In this document: positions 32,633 through 41,937 of the stretch, in pieces
Layout of the letters: each line of letters opens with the position of its first letter
Position numbering within the stretch: position 1 is the first letter of the stretch
Source of the DNA: CAKZNE01 sp964485405
GTDB lineage: Bacteria > Bacteroidota > Bacteroidia > Flavobacteriales > Schleiferiaceae
Reading direction: 5' to 3'
NCBI GenBank assembly: GCA_964485405.1
Contig: CAZAJG010000022.1
Location: 1-64,000 of the forward strand
DNA length: 64,000 nt
Notes under the pieces: generated by a model
The model's input: the letters and a program-made list of their open reading frames with translations, nothing else
The model's database searches: none
What the model was told of the DNA's origin: nothing
Program-made: the position numbers and the translations under genes

Positions 32633-34559
32633 ATGGGAAAAATAATTGGAATAGACCTTGGAACTACAAACTCTTGTGTAGCCGTAATGGAAGGTAATGA
32701 GCCAGTAGTAATTCCTAACAGTGAAGGAAAAAGAACTACTCCCTCTATTATCGCTTTTGTAGAAGGTGGAGAAAGAAAGGTTGGAGATCCGGCTAAACGC
32801 CAGGCTATTACCAACCCACAAAAAACCATCTCTTCTATTAAGAGATTTATGGGTTCTGCTTACTCAGATGTATCTAAAGAAGCAGGTCGCGTACCTTATA
32901 AAGTAGTGAAAGGAGACAATAACACTCCTCGTGTAGATATTGACGGCCGCATGTATACTCCACAAGAGTTATCTGCAATGGTTCTTCAAAAAATGAAAAA
33001 GACAGCCGAAGATTATCTTGGGCAAGAAGTGACAGAAGCTGTAATTACGGTTCCTGCATACTTCAACGACTCTCAACGTCAAGCAACCAAAGAAGCTGGT
33101 GAAGTGGCAGGTTTAAATGTTCGTAGAATTATCAACGAACCTACTGCAGCATCTCTAGCTTACGGAATTGATAAGAAAGGTGAAGACAGAAAAATTGTAG
33201 TTTTTGACTGCGGTGGTGGTACTCATGATGTATCTGTTTTAGAATTAGGTGATGGTGTTTTTGAAGTGCTTTCTACAGATGGAGACACACATTTAGGAGG
33301 TGATGACTTTGATCAGGTATTGATTGAGTGGTTAGCTGCTGAGTTTAAAAATGATGAAGATGTTGATCTTACAAAGGATCCAATGGCCCTTCAGCGCTTA
33401 AAAGAAGCTGCTGAAAAAGCTAAAATTGAGCTTTCTTCCTCTGCATCTACAGAAATCAACTTGCCCTATATAACAGCTACCGCTAGTGGTCCTAAACACT
33501 TAGTTAGAACTCTAAGCCGTTCAAAATTTGAACAGTTAGCAGATGAGTTAATCAAGAGAACAATAGAACCATGTAGAACCGCTCTTAAAAGTGCAGATCT
33601 GAGTGTTTCTGATATCGATGAAGTGATTCTTGTAGGAGGTAGTACTCGTATTCCTGCTATTCAAGATGCAGTGAAGAGTTTCTTTGGTAAAGACCCTTCT
33701 AAAGGCGTAAATCCAGATGAAGTAGTGGCTCTTGGAGCTGCGATTCAGGGTGGTGTTCTTGCTGGAGATGTGAAAGATGTGCTTCTTTTAGATGTAACTC
33801 CACTTTCTTTAGGTATTGAAANNNNNNNNNNCCATGGGCGGTGTTTTAACAAAGCTTATTGAGGCTAATACCACAGTTCCTACTAAAAAGTCAGAAACTT
33901 TCTCTACTGCAGCTGACAACCAACCTTCGGTTGAGATTCACGTACTGCAAGGAGAAAGACCAATGGCAAAGGACAATAAGACAATCGGACGCTTTCATTT
34001 AGATGGTATTCCACCTGCACCTAGAGGCATGCCTAAAATTGAAGTTACTTTTGATATTGATGCAAACGGTATCCTAAATGTTTCTGCTAAAGATGAAGCT
34101 ACGGGTAAAGAGCAAAGTATTCGTATCGAAGCTTCTTCAGGACTATCTAAGGATGAAATTGAAAAGATGAAGCAGGAAGCGGAAGCAAATGCTGATGCAG
34201 ATAAAGATGCTAAAGAAAAGGTAGACAAAATCAATGCGGCTGATAGCATGGTGTTCCAAACAGAAAAGCAACTTTCTGAATTTGGTGACAAACTATCTGA
34301 CGATAAAAAAGCTCCAATTGAAAGTGCTTTAACAGAGCTAAAAGCAGCTCACCAAAGCCAAGATGTTGATGCAATTGATGCAGCTATGGAAAAGATCAAC
34401 GAAGCGTGGAAAAATGCTTCTGAAGAGATGTACAAGGCACAACAAGATCAACAAGGAGCTCCTACTGGTGATGCAGGACAAGCTGATGCACAAGCTGCAG
34501 ATGGCGCAGACGATGTTACCGATGTAGAGTTTGAAGAAGTAGATGACGAGAGCAAATAA
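32633..34559 (+). CDS. dnaK: Molecular chaperone DnaK (interrupted by an N run)
   Basis: This is the Hsp70 chaperone, which folds proteins with DnaJ and GrpE. The ATPase domain begins GKIIGIDLGTTNSCVAVMEG and has VPAYFNDSQRQATKEAGEVAG, FDCGGGTHDVSVLELG and ILVGGSTRIPAIQ. The substrate domain continues with MGGVLTKLIEANTTVPTKKSE, and the C-terminus is acidic (DVTDVEFEEVDDE). Ten Ns at 33822-33831 break the frame. Removing them joins GIE to MGGV through ACC (Thr), exactly the family sequence, and gives 638 residues, a normal DnaK length. One gene, not two. The GGGTHD has His where most DnaK have Phe. No CIRCE element was found upstream. Confidence 0.97.
33822..33831. other. Spurious assembly gap (10 Ns) inside dnaK
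   Basis: The flanks rejoin in frame with no missing base: ...GAA A / CC ATG GGC... reads Glu-Thr-Met-Gly as in DnaK generally. The N run is therefore a scaffold placeholder, not lost sequence. Confidence 0.9.
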
Positions 34560-34581
34560 AGCTTAAGTCGCTTTATAAAAA

Positions 34582-34618
34582 CAAAAAAGCCCCATTCCGT
34601 TGGAATGGGGTTTTTTGT
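34582..34618. terminator. Bidirectional terminator between dnaK and the reductase gene
   Basis: CCCCATTCC and GGAATGGGG form a 9-bp stem with a GTT loop, flanked by an A-run on the left and a T-run on the right, so it can end transcripts from both sides. Confidence 0.9.
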
Positions 34619-34629
34619 TTTGTGTTTTA

Positions 34630-35801
34630 CTACATCAATTTTCTGATTGCTATATGCAAGGGTTTAAAACGGTTTATCAACCATGCTCCCGTTTGCAAGA
34701 GGTAAATCTTATTTGCAAAAAGCTTAATAGCTAGCGCTTTGTTTCGCATTTCTTTCCAATACTTTTTGTGTACACGGTCTTCATAAACTCGGGTCATTGT
34801 TTCACCAAATTCCTGTTTTTCAAAACATTTCAACGCTTGTTCAGCTGCCATTCTCNNNNNNNNNNGGCCTGAAGAATACCTTCTCCATTCATAGGGTCGA
34901 TTAAAGATGCTGCATCCCCACATAGCATAAAGCGATCTCCAGATGCCCTTACCTTTTGGCTATAAAAAGGCAGCCCAAAGCCTACAATACGATCTTCTAT
35001 AACCGCATCTGAAAGCTTTGAAGACAAAGTTTCATGCTTATATATGAATTCCTTCAATGCGTGTTTGAGATTGATTTTTCCTTTTGCAATATCTTTAGAG
35101 ATCATCCCAAACCCAACATTAGCTTCATTCTCAGAAGTTGGGAAGAGCCAGAAATAACCCGGATAAAAACCTTTGCTCACATACACTTCCGTTGTATCGG
35201 GTTTAATATTTTTTACATTTTTAAAGTACGCTCTAACAGCACCACCATAATGACGTTTATCGATTTTAAATCCCGCTAAGGACTTAGCTACTATAGACTG
35301 TGCTCCATCTGCACCAATAACAAGCTTACAGTTAATAACCCTATCACTAGCGCACTCTAATCGCAATCCATCCTCTACATATGTTATCGTCTTGAGTGGT
35401 GTATTCGGTAAGAAATCCACCTCCCCATGATCTAGCACGGTTTCCAGCAATATGTTATCAAAAATTTCACGTCTCACGGTATAAGATCGTAGTACCCAAT
35501 CAAAATGAATAGGGTTGTGAGAATTCACAAAAAATTTGGTGCTTTTATTAATCGTTTTCTCTTCTAAAGTGGTAAACCTCTCCTTTAATAAAGGTTCAAT
35601 TTTATACAACTCTCGCATCGCTTGAGCCATCACAAAATCCCCACAAATTTTATCTCTAGGAAAACTGTATCTATCAATTAAGGCAACATTTAACCCACTG
35701 CCTTTTAATGACATAGCACAGGCTGCTCCAGCCGGGCCAGCACCTACAATTACAACATCATATTGCAGTACTTGCGAATCTGGATTTTTAATCTCGATCA
35801 A
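34630..35801 (-). CDS. Geranylgeranyl-reductase-family FAD-dependent oxidoreductase (interrupted by an N run)
   Basis: This flavoprotein of about 385-390 residues has the FAD-binding start VVIVGAGPAGAACAMSL at about residues 15-31, then IDRYSFPRDKICGDFV, LVIGADGAQSIVAKSL near residue 140, and the FAD-binding GD motif LCGDAASLIDPMNGEGI near residue 290. The family reduces isoprenoid chains or related double bonds in quinones and lipids. The substrate here is unknown. Ten Ns at 34856-34865 split it. From the family pattern GEGIL-A-ESGRMAA the true gap should be about 11 bases, so the frame is not kept by ten. The C-terminal part continues from RMAAEQAL to KLM. Confidence 0.85.
34856..34865. other. 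Assembly gap (10 Ns) inside the reductase gene
   Basis: The flanking codons encode GEGILQA and RMAAEQAL. About four residues of the conserved family sequence are missing, and 10 Ns do not keep frame. The reading frame needs a gap length of 3n+2. Confidence 0.9.
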
Positions 35802-35880
35802 AACTTAATTGAAAGTTATCAGTATACATTCTTTGGTCTACTAAGAAGCCCTAATTTGCAATAAATAATTTTTACTTCTA

Positions 35881-36340
35881 ATGGCAAACATAAACTTTAA
35901 AGGCAATCCAATTGAAACAAAAGGAAGCCTTCCTCGAAAAGGAGATAAAGCACCGTCTTTTAAACTCACAAATACCAGCTTACAAGAAGTTAGTCTTGAG
36001 GATTATAAAGGAAAAAGAGTAGTTCTCAATATTTTCCCAAGTATAGATACGGGCACTTGTGCAGAATACTGTGGTATTGAATATTAGTAAAGATCTTCCA
36101 TTTGCACAAAAACGTTTTTGCGCAGCTGAAGGTTTAGAGAATGTTGAAAATCTATCCCAATACAAGGATCACAGTTTTTCTGATGCTTATGAAGTAGATA
36201 TGTTAAGCGGTCCATTAAATGGCTTAATGTCTAGAGCGGTAGTTGTTGCGGATGAAAACGGAACAGTTTTACACAGTGAGCAAGTAGGCGAGATTATAGA
36301 GGAGCCAAATTATGAAGAGGCTTTAAAAGCATTGAACTAA
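35881..36340 (+). pseudogene. tpx: Thiol peroxidase Tpx, internal deletion and frame change
   Basis: The first 66 codons read as Tpx (KGDKAPSFKLTN, VLNIFPSIDTGTCA with the peroxidatic Cys). The frame then shifts and stops at 36087. From about 36066 a different frame resumes with NTVVLNISKDLPFAQKRFCAAEGLENV (resolving Cys) to the normal C-terminus. In ordinary Tpx proteins about 14 residues (SVRxFN...) separate CA from NTVVL, so roughly 40 bases with frame change are missing between 36062 and 36066. Two explanations fit: a real inactivating deletion, or an assembly collapse like the nearby N-run gaps. DTGTCA replaces the common DTPVCA. Confidence 0.8.
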
Positions 36341-36356
36341 ACATCTTAGTTCTAGA

Positions 36357-36407
36357 AACGAAAAAGGCTCGCTTGTATGTTTCATATACAAGCGAGCCTT
36401 TTTCGTT
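36357..36407. terminator. Long perfect bidirectional terminator
   Basis: Arms of 22 bp at 36357-36378 and 36386-36407 are perfect reverse complements with a 7-base loop. Each contains GGCTCGCTTG and an A5/T5 tract at the base. It lies between the convergent tpx and DUF6952-like genes and should end both transcripts. Confidence 0.9.
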
Positions 36408-36421
36408 TAGATCATATGTTT

Positions 36422-36661
36422 CTAACTTATAGAACTTCTTACTTTTCCAATAAAAGCTCTTAAAGCCTCTTTTTCTGTCATTTCTCCAGAAGCTACCTGT
36501 TCCTTTATCCAGATTGCACCAAAAATGTGTGTCAGCTTTTCTCCTTCATCTTCTCCATCCACTTCAATAGTAGGTGTTATTTCTTCTGCTAAAGCTTCCT
36601 CCGCTTTTTGAAGGGTTTCTAAATCGATACTTAAAAGCTTTTTTATGGCTGATACATTCAT
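36422..36661 (-). CDS. Small acidic protein, DUF6952-like
   Basis: The 79-residue acidic cytoplasmic protein has a helical pattern (IKKLLSIDLETLQKAEEALAEE, HIFGAIWIKEQVASGEMTEKEALRAFIGKV). It resembles the short DUF6952 proteins encoded next to thioredoxin in Flavobacteria. It starts 1 base after the thioredoxin stop, so the two are cotranscribed and perhaps act together in redox homeostasis. No catalytic residue is visible. Confidence 0.65.
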   Translation of the reverse strand: MNVSAIKKLLSIDLETLQKAEEALAEEITPTIEVDGEDEGEKLTHIFGAIWIKEQVASGEMTEKEALRAFIGKVRSSIS

Positions 36662-36662
36662 C

Positions 36663-36980
36663 TTAATTCGCTTTTTCCAATAAGGTTCTCAAGTAATCCT
36701 CTTTACTACTGGCACTTCCCTCTAACAATGTTCCATTTTTAAAAACTGCTAAATAGGGTAAGTTATCTACACCAGCCATTTTTCTAGCATCCGGATTCTT
36801 TTCCGCATCCACATCCAGAAACAATACCTCTTGGTTTGCTTCCTCATTACTTACTCTTTTAAATTTAGGAGCAAATAACCTACAGTTACCACACCAATCT
36901 GCGTGGTACTTTACCACTACGGTTGTGTTGTCTTCTAAATGTTTATTGAAATCGGAATCCGTTGCGCTTAATACAGACAT
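36663..36980 (-). CDS. Thioredoxin family protein
   Basis: The 105-residue single thioredoxin domain has the active site HADWCGNCRLFAPKF near residue 28, a redox CGNC pair in place of the canonical CGPC. NLPYLAVFKNG near residue 74 holds the cis-Pro (LPY instead of TPT). It is cytoplasmic and reduces disulfides. The altered middle residue should shift redox potential relative to TrxA. It is the first gene of a two-gene operon. Confidence 0.9.
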   Translation of the reverse strand: MSVLSATDSDFNKHLEDNTTVVVKYHADWCGNCRLFAPKFKRVSNEEANQEVLFLDVDAEKNPDARKMAGVDNLPYLAVFKNGTLLEGSASSKEDYLRTLLEKAN

Positions 36981-37059
36981 AGTTTGAAATTTTTTACAAA
37001 TTTAATATCACTCAATGTTATTGATATTAAATTCTAATAGTAAATTTCAATGTATCAAT

Positions 37060-37947
37060 TTAAACTCTGCTATTATATAAGTGTCTCACCATTCCATCGG
37101 CTAATCCTTTTTTAGGCACCAGCATCTGAATGGCTCCTGCCCACTCCATTACAGACATATAAATTTTTAAGGCATGGGTAATTACATCTGCTCGGTCTGG
37201 GTTTAGATCAAACTTCACAATTCTTTCATCAGAAGTAAAATCAGATAACGTTTGATATGTATTTTGGATATAGCCCAGTTCTAGAGGAGTTCCCATAGAC
37301 TGACCTGATAGTTTAAAGGTACGGTTGATGTTACCACCAGAACCAACCATCAAAACATCTTTCTTATCCTTGGTGTTTTCCATAACCCAGTCCTTCATGC
37401 TCTTCCATGTAGAAGACTCAACCATATCTTTTAACAAACGGATGGTACCTATTTTAAAGGATTTACTGGCTTCTATATTTTCTCCGTGAAACAAGGTTAA
37501 TTCTGTACTTCCACCTCCTACATCTATATAGAGAAAAGTATCATTGTGGTTACGAATTCGATCAATGATCTCTGAGTTGAAAATTATCTTTGCTTCCTCC
37601 TTTCCATTTATTAATTCGATATGAACTCCTGTTTTTTCTCGAATTAAATCCACCACTTCTTTGCCATTCTCTGCTTCTCTAAAAGCGGATGTTGCACAGG
37701 CCCGGTACTCCTCAACACCATGCACTTCCATAATGTTGGCAAATGCTTGAATACCTTTTAATAGCCTCTGAATGTTATTTTCACTAATACTTTTACTACC
37801 AAACACATCTGCTCCTAAACGAATGGGCAAACGGGTTAATGATGACTTTTTAAATAGTGTAGATCCATTCTGATCAATTACATTGGAAATCAATAAACGA
37901 ATGGAGTTTGACCCAATATCAATACCTGCTATCTTATGAATATTCAC
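37060..37947 (-). CDS. ppx: Ppx/GppA family phosphatase (exopolyphosphatase)
   Basis: The 295-residue actin-fold enzyme probably shortens polyphosphate from its ends or acts on pppGpp. Signatures are AGIDIGSNSIRLLISNV at residue 7 (phosphate 1 loop), ATSAFREAENG near residue 111, LYIDVGGGSTELTLFHG near residue 142 and LMVGSGGNINRTFKL near residue 200. It is the short form lacking the C-terminal HD-like domain. It lies 2 bases downstream of ppk1, which favours a role in polyphosphate turnover. Confidence 0.9.
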   Translation of the reverse strand: MNIHKIAGIDIGSNSIRLLISNVIDQNGSTLFKKSSLTRLPIRLGADVFGSKSISENNIQRLLKGIQAFANIMEVHGVEEYRACATSAFREAENGKEVVDLIREKTGVHIELINGKEEAKIIFNSEIIDRIRNHNDTFLYIDVGGGSTELTLFHGENIEASKSFKIGTIRLLKDMVESSTWKSMKDWVMENTKDKKDVLMVGSGGNINRTFKLSGQSMGTPLELGYIQNTYQTLSDFTSDERIVKFDLNPDRADVITHALKIYMSVMEWAGAIQMLVPKKGLADGMVRHLYNSRV

Positions 37948-37949
37948 TT

Positions 37950-40064
37950 CTACTTTCCTCTCTTTAATTGTTTTTTCACATAATCATGAAGAGCTTCTTG
38001 CGATCTGATCTTTGGTCCTTTAATAGATCTATATGCATTATTCTGCTCTTTATTATGCCATCTTGATTTAACATTATCCTTCCATATAATATCCAGATGA
38101 TCTCTGAGTTGGCGCTTTATGTTCTCGTCATAAACCGGAACCGTTACTTCCACTCTAAAATCTAAATTTCTGGGCATCCAATCTGCCGAAGAAATAAAGT
38201 ATTTAGGGTTACCCCCATTTTCAAACACCATAATTCTGGAGTGCTCTAAATAACGATCTAATATAGAAATAGCAGAAATATTATCACTCAACCCCTTTAC
38301 GCCAGGGATAAGAGAACAAATGCCTCTTACCACCAATTTAATCTGAACTCCATAACTACTCGCTTCATAAAGCTTGTCAATCAGCTTAATATCGCATAAG
38401 CCATTTAATTTAAGACTTATACCAGATGGCAAGCCTTTTTTTGCATTTTCGATTTCAGTGTCAATCAATTTTATAAAGGACTTGCGCGTATGATGAGGCG
38501 AAACGAGAAGATGATTATACTTTTGAATCTTATAGTTTTTCTCCAAAAAGTCGAAAACCAATTCTACTTCCTTTGTAATCTCCTTGTTGGAAGTAAGCAA
38601 ATGATAATCTGTGTATAACTTAGAGGTAGACTCGTTGTAATTTCCTGTTCCTATGGAAACAAAACGCTCTATTTTCTTTTCCACTTTTCGAGTAATCAAG
38701 AGCATTTTACTGTGCACCTTTAAGCCAGGCACACCAAACACCACATGTACTCCTTCTGCTTGCAACTCTCTTGTCCAACGGATATTTGCTGCTTCATCAA
38801 AACGGGCTTGCAACTCAATTACAACCGTAACATGCTTCCCATTTTTTGCCGCATTTACCAAAGCACTAATAATTCTGCTACTAGAAGCCAAGCGATAAAT
38901 GGTAACCTGTATCGTTTCCACTTTAGGATCAATTGCTGCTTCACGCAACAGTCTAATAATATAGGAGAAGCTATGAAAAGGTAAGAATAACAAAACATCC
39001 TTTTTTCTTAAAACATCCAAGATACTTCTATCCATATCCAAATCCGGATGGTTCAATTGTGGCAAATCTTTAAATTCCAGATGTTTAGACCCTATGTTTG
39101 GAAATTTAATATAATCCTTTTTGTTGTGATATCTCCCCCCAGGAATAACGCTATCGTAATTATCCTTTTCCATTTTTTTAAGGAGAAAATCAAGAATATC
39201 GCTCGGCATTTCTTTATCGTAAATAAAACGAACGGGATCTCCCGCTCTACGATTGATTACAGATCGAGTCATTTTTTCAAGGAAACTCTTAGAAACGTCA
39301 TCTCCAAGGTCTAACTCGGCATCACGGGTAATCTTAAGCGTGTGTGCTTCTATAAAATCAAAATCGTAGGTAAAGAATATATAATCAAGGTTATAGCGAA
39401 TTAGGTCCTCCAGGTACATAATATACTGATTGCCATATTTAGGCAACTCCACAAATCGACCAACCAAGTCTGAAGGGATTTCAATGAGCGCATACTGAAT
39501 TTCATCATTAGATTCTAGCTTTTGCTCTCCATCTTCTTGCTCAATGAATACCTCACGGCCCTTTTTTACCAGTTTTATGGCTAGGTAAATGGACTTATCC
39601 TTTAACTCAGGAAACTTGTACTCTTCTCCCAAAATCAAGGTAAACATGGCTGGGCTTACTCGATCAATGAAGTATTTGCGAACAAAATCTTGCTGACCAG
39701 CGGTCAAACTTTTTTCGTCTACTAATGAAATACCCTCTTCCTCTAGCTCTTTTACCAACACATCGTTCACCTTTTGCGAACGCGCCTCCATATCCTGCGC
39801 AATCTTTGATATTTCCGACAATAGCTCTGATGGCGATTTACCTCCAAGTCTGCGCCTAGGATCTGAGCTCAATTGGCTCAACCTTTTTATACTGGCGTAT
39901 CGAACTCTAAAGAATTCATCCATATTACTTGAGAAAATACCCAGAAATCGCAAACGCTCAATAAGTGGGTTATTCTCATCGGAAGCTTCCTGTAATACTC
40001 TTTCGTTGAAGAGTAACCAGCTAATATCGCGGGCTACAATATTGGTACGAGATGTGAACTTCAC
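37950..40064 (-). CDS. ppk1: Polyphosphate kinase 1
   Basis: The 704-residue enzyme reversibly polymerises the gamma-phosphate of ATP into polyphosphate. The N-terminal domain opens with ISWLLFNERVLQEASDENNPLIERLRFLGIFSSNMDEFFRVR. The catalytic domains include IQVTIYRLASSSRIISALVNAAKNGKHVTVVIEL, the likely phosphohistidine in GLKVHSKMLLI near residue 450, and FVSIGTGNYNESTSKLYTDYHLLTS. Length fits Ppk1. Its ATG shares one base with the stop of the SixA-like gene upstream, and ppx follows, giving a sixA-ppk1-ppx operon. Confidence 0.95.
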   Translation of the reverse strand: MKFTSRTNIVARDISWLLFNERVLQEASDENNPLIERLRFLGIFSSNMDEFFRVRYASIKRLSQLSSDPRRRLGGKSPSELLSEISKIAQDMEARSQKVNDVLVKELEEEGISLVDEKSLTAGQQDFVRKYFIDRVSPAMFTLILGEEYKFPELKDKSIYLAIKLVKKGREVFIEQEDGEQKLESNDEIQYALIEIPSDLVGRFVELPKYGNQYIMYLEDLIRYNLDYIFFTYDFDFIEAHTLKITRDAELDLGDDVSKSFLEKMTRSVINRRAGDPVRFIYDKEMPSDILDFLLKKMEKDNYDSVIPGGRYHNKKDYIKFPNIGSKHLEFKDLPQLNHPDLDMDRSILDVLRKKDVLLFLPFHSFSYIIRLLREAAIDPKVETIQVTIYRLASSSRIISALVNAAKNGKHVTVVIELQARFDEAANIRWTRELQAEGVHVVFGVPGLKVHSKMLLITRKVEKKIERFVSIGTGNYNESTSKLYTDYHLLTSNKEITKEVELVFDFLEKNYKIQKYNHLLVSPHHTRKSFIKLIDTEIENAKKGLPSGISLKLNGLCDIKLIDKLYEASSYGVQIKLVVRGICSLIPGVKGLSDNISAISILDRYLEHSRIMVFENGGNPKYFISSADWMPRNLDFRVEVTVPVYDENIKRQLRDHLDIIWKDNVKSRWHNKEQNNAYRSIKGPKIRSQEALHDYVKKQLKRGK

Positions 40065-40555
40065 TATAACCTTCTTTTTGGGTAATCAAAAAACACGAGT
40101 TCAGCTTTTTTATCAATTTCAGCCCAATGGGCCTCATTAAATTTTAGGCAAGCTACACCAGTTGTGGGTACGTTATCGATCCGATGATCAATACACTTGT
40201 TTACAAAATCAGTAATGGTGGGGTTATGACCAAAAATCATAACCGATAAATGTTGGTCATCCAAACCTCTAACTATCCGAAACAATTCTTGTGTTGAGGC
40301 TTCATATACTCCAGCTTCAATCTGAATATTGCTGTAAGAATAATTAAGGTTCTTTGAAAAAATTAATGCGGTATGTAAAGCTCTGGTGGCCGGGCTAGAA
40401 ATGATAAGCTGCGGACGAACTTCCTGTTCTTTAAGCCATTGGGAAGTATTGTAAGCATCTCTAATACCCCTTCCTTTTAACGGCCTATCCATATCATGAG
40501 CAGCATCTATTTTCCAAGATGATTTGGCATGACGGATTAAGTACAGCTTTTTCAT
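40064..40555 (-). CDS. SixA-like histidine phosphatase family protein
   Basis: The 163-residue phosphoglycerate-mutase-like phosphatase carries the nucleophile motif LIRHAKSSW at residues 5-13, SSPATRALHTALIF near residue 53, and the second catalytic His in MIFGHNPTITDFV near residue 111. SixA removes phosphate from phosphohistidine. Being first in an operon with polyphosphate kinase, whose reaction goes through phosphohistidine, it might act on that system, though this is inference. It has a one-base overlap with ppk1. Confidence 0.85.
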   Translation of the reverse strand: MKKLYLIRHAKSSWKIDAAHDMDRPLKGRGIRDAYNTSQWLKEQEVRPQLIISSPATRALHTALIFSKNLNYSYSNIQIEAGVYEASTQELFRIVRGLDDQHLSVMIFGHNPTITDFVNKCIDHRIDNVPTTGVACLKFNEAHWAEIDKKAELVFFDYPKRRL

Positions 40556-40704
40556 AAACTCACATTCAAGTATAAACGAGTTAATTTTTCCGAAAATTAA
40601 AGAATAACCTTAACTACGAAAAATGTTAAACGTAATTTAATACAAAGTTTATGTTGGTGTTACCTGAAGTTAATAAGCTAAATCACTTTAAGTAAAAAAG
40701 ATCA

Positions 40705-41478
40705 TTACCTCGTTTTAGCTTCCTCCCAAATTTCATCCATCTCAGCCAGTGTCATATCGCTGAGTGATTTATTTATTTGAGTTGCACGTTTTTCTAGGTA
40801 TTGAAAACGTTGAATAAACTTTTTATTCGTTCTCTCCAATGCAGACTCAGGGTCTACTTTTAGAAATCTTCCAAGATTAATCAACGAAAATAGAAGATCC
40901 CCATATTCGGCTTCTGTTTTTTGTTGATCGCCTTTGGCTACTTCAACCTTTAACTCTTCTAACTCCTCCTCTACTTTATCCCAAACTTGATGTGTTTCTT
41001 CCCAATCAAAGCCAATTCCTCTGGCTTTTTCTTGAATACGGGTTGCTTTAACCATGGAAGGAAGCGACTTGGGAACACCCTCTAAAACTGATTTTTTACC
41101 TTCTTTGAGCTTAAGTTTTTCCCAATTCGCTTTCACCTCTTCCTCTCCATCTACTTTTACATCTCCGTAAATATGAGGATGACGAGAAATCAGTTTTTCA
41201 CAAATTCCGTTTAAAACATCGGCAATATCAAATGCTCCTTTTTCTGAACCTATTTTGGCATAAAAGACCATATGGAGCATAATATCTCCCAGTTCCTTTT
41301 TTACTTCCTCAAGATCTGCATCCAAAATTGCATCTCCCAACTCGTAGGTTTCCTCTATGGTTAGAGGTCTTAAAGTCTCCATGGTTTGTTTCATATCCCA
41401 TGGACACTTTTCTCTTAGATCTTCCATAATACCCAATAAGCGGGCAAAAGCATCTAACTTATCTTGTTGAGAGTTCAT
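40705..41478 (-). CDS. mazG: Nucleoside triphosphate pyrophosphohydrolase MazG
   Basis: The product is 257 residues from ATG 41478. A longer frame starts at 41556 but its extra part overlaps the DUF5606 gene and is a basic low-complexity shadow. It has two MazG domains, with the metal-binding EExxE/ExxD sets visible in LTIEETYELGDAILDADLEEVKKELGDIMLHMVFY and VEEELEELKVEVAKGDQQKTEAEYGDLLFSLINLGR. It hydrolyses NTPs and aberrant nucleotides to monophosphates. It is the last gene of the ruvX-def-lipoprotein-DUF5606-mazG run. Confidence 0.92.
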   Translation of the reverse strand: MNSQQDKLDAFARLLGIMEDLREKCPWDMKQTMETLRPLTIEETYELGDAILDADLEEVKKELGDIMLHMVFYAKIGSEKGAFDIADVLNGICEKLISRHPHIYGDVKVDGEEEVKANWEKLKLKEGKKSVLEGVPKSLPSMVKATRIQEKARGIGFDWEETHQVWDKVEEELEELKVEVAKGDQQKTEAEYGDLLFSLINLGRFLKVDPESALERTNKKFIQRFQYLEKRATQINKSLSDMTLAEMDEIWEEAKTR

Positions 41479-41491
41479 ATGTGAAGGAGGT

Positions 41492-41935
41492 TTAGTCTTC
41501 CGTTTCTGAAACTTCCTCCGCCTCTGGGGCCGCTTCTTCTTCGCCTTCCTCAGCAAGAGCTACCAAACCATTTTCTTGAAGAATATTATACCACTGAAAG
41601 AGTTTCTTAAGATCTGAGTTGTACACTCTTTCCTCATCATATTCTGGTAAAATTTCTTTTAAATAGCTCCTCAGCTCTTCTGGTTTTGATTTATGATCAA
41701 CACTCTTTTCGCAATTCTCTTTTTTTGCGATTTGTTCATAAACCTCTTCCAAAGGCACTTCTTCGCCATAGGTATAAATGGCGATATCCTTTAGTGCACT
41801 CACATTACTGGTTTGAGAAATGGGAAACCTTTTCTCATCAATAAGTGATTCTACAATAATACCACCTCTGCTTTGGGCGATCAGCTTATACAGTCCTGGT
41901 TTTCCGCCAATGGTCAAAATTCCTTCTAAATCCAT
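41492..41935 (-). CDS. DUF5606 domain protein
   Basis: The 147-residue cytoplasmic protein typical of Bacteroidetes opens with DLEGILTIGGKPGLYKLIAQSRGGIIVESLIDEKRFPISQ, a small SH3-like or beta domain. IYTYGEEVPLEEVYEQI and a helical region follow, then a Glu-rich tail (EEEAAPEAEEVSETED). Function unknown. It is wedged 2 bases after the lipoprotein gene and 13 bases before mazG, so the arrangement is operonic. Confidence 0.85.
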   Translation of the reverse strand: MDLEGILTIGGKPGLYKLIAQSRGGIIVESLIDEKRFPISQTSNVSALKDIAIYTYGEEVPLEEVYEQIAKKENCEKSVDHKSKPEELRSYLKEILPEYDEERVYNSDLKKLFQWYNILQENGLVALAEEGEEEAAPEAEEVSETED

Positions 41936-41937
41936 AA

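Noticed and set aside
33816..33862. DnaK as two separate genes or a frameshifted gene
   Set aside because: The break is caused only by ten Ns; without them the frame and the conserved protein sequence are perfect.
41478..41556. Longer N-terminus for MazG
   Set aside because: The extra 26 residues are a basic low-complexity shadow of the acidic DUF5606 C-terminus in another frame.
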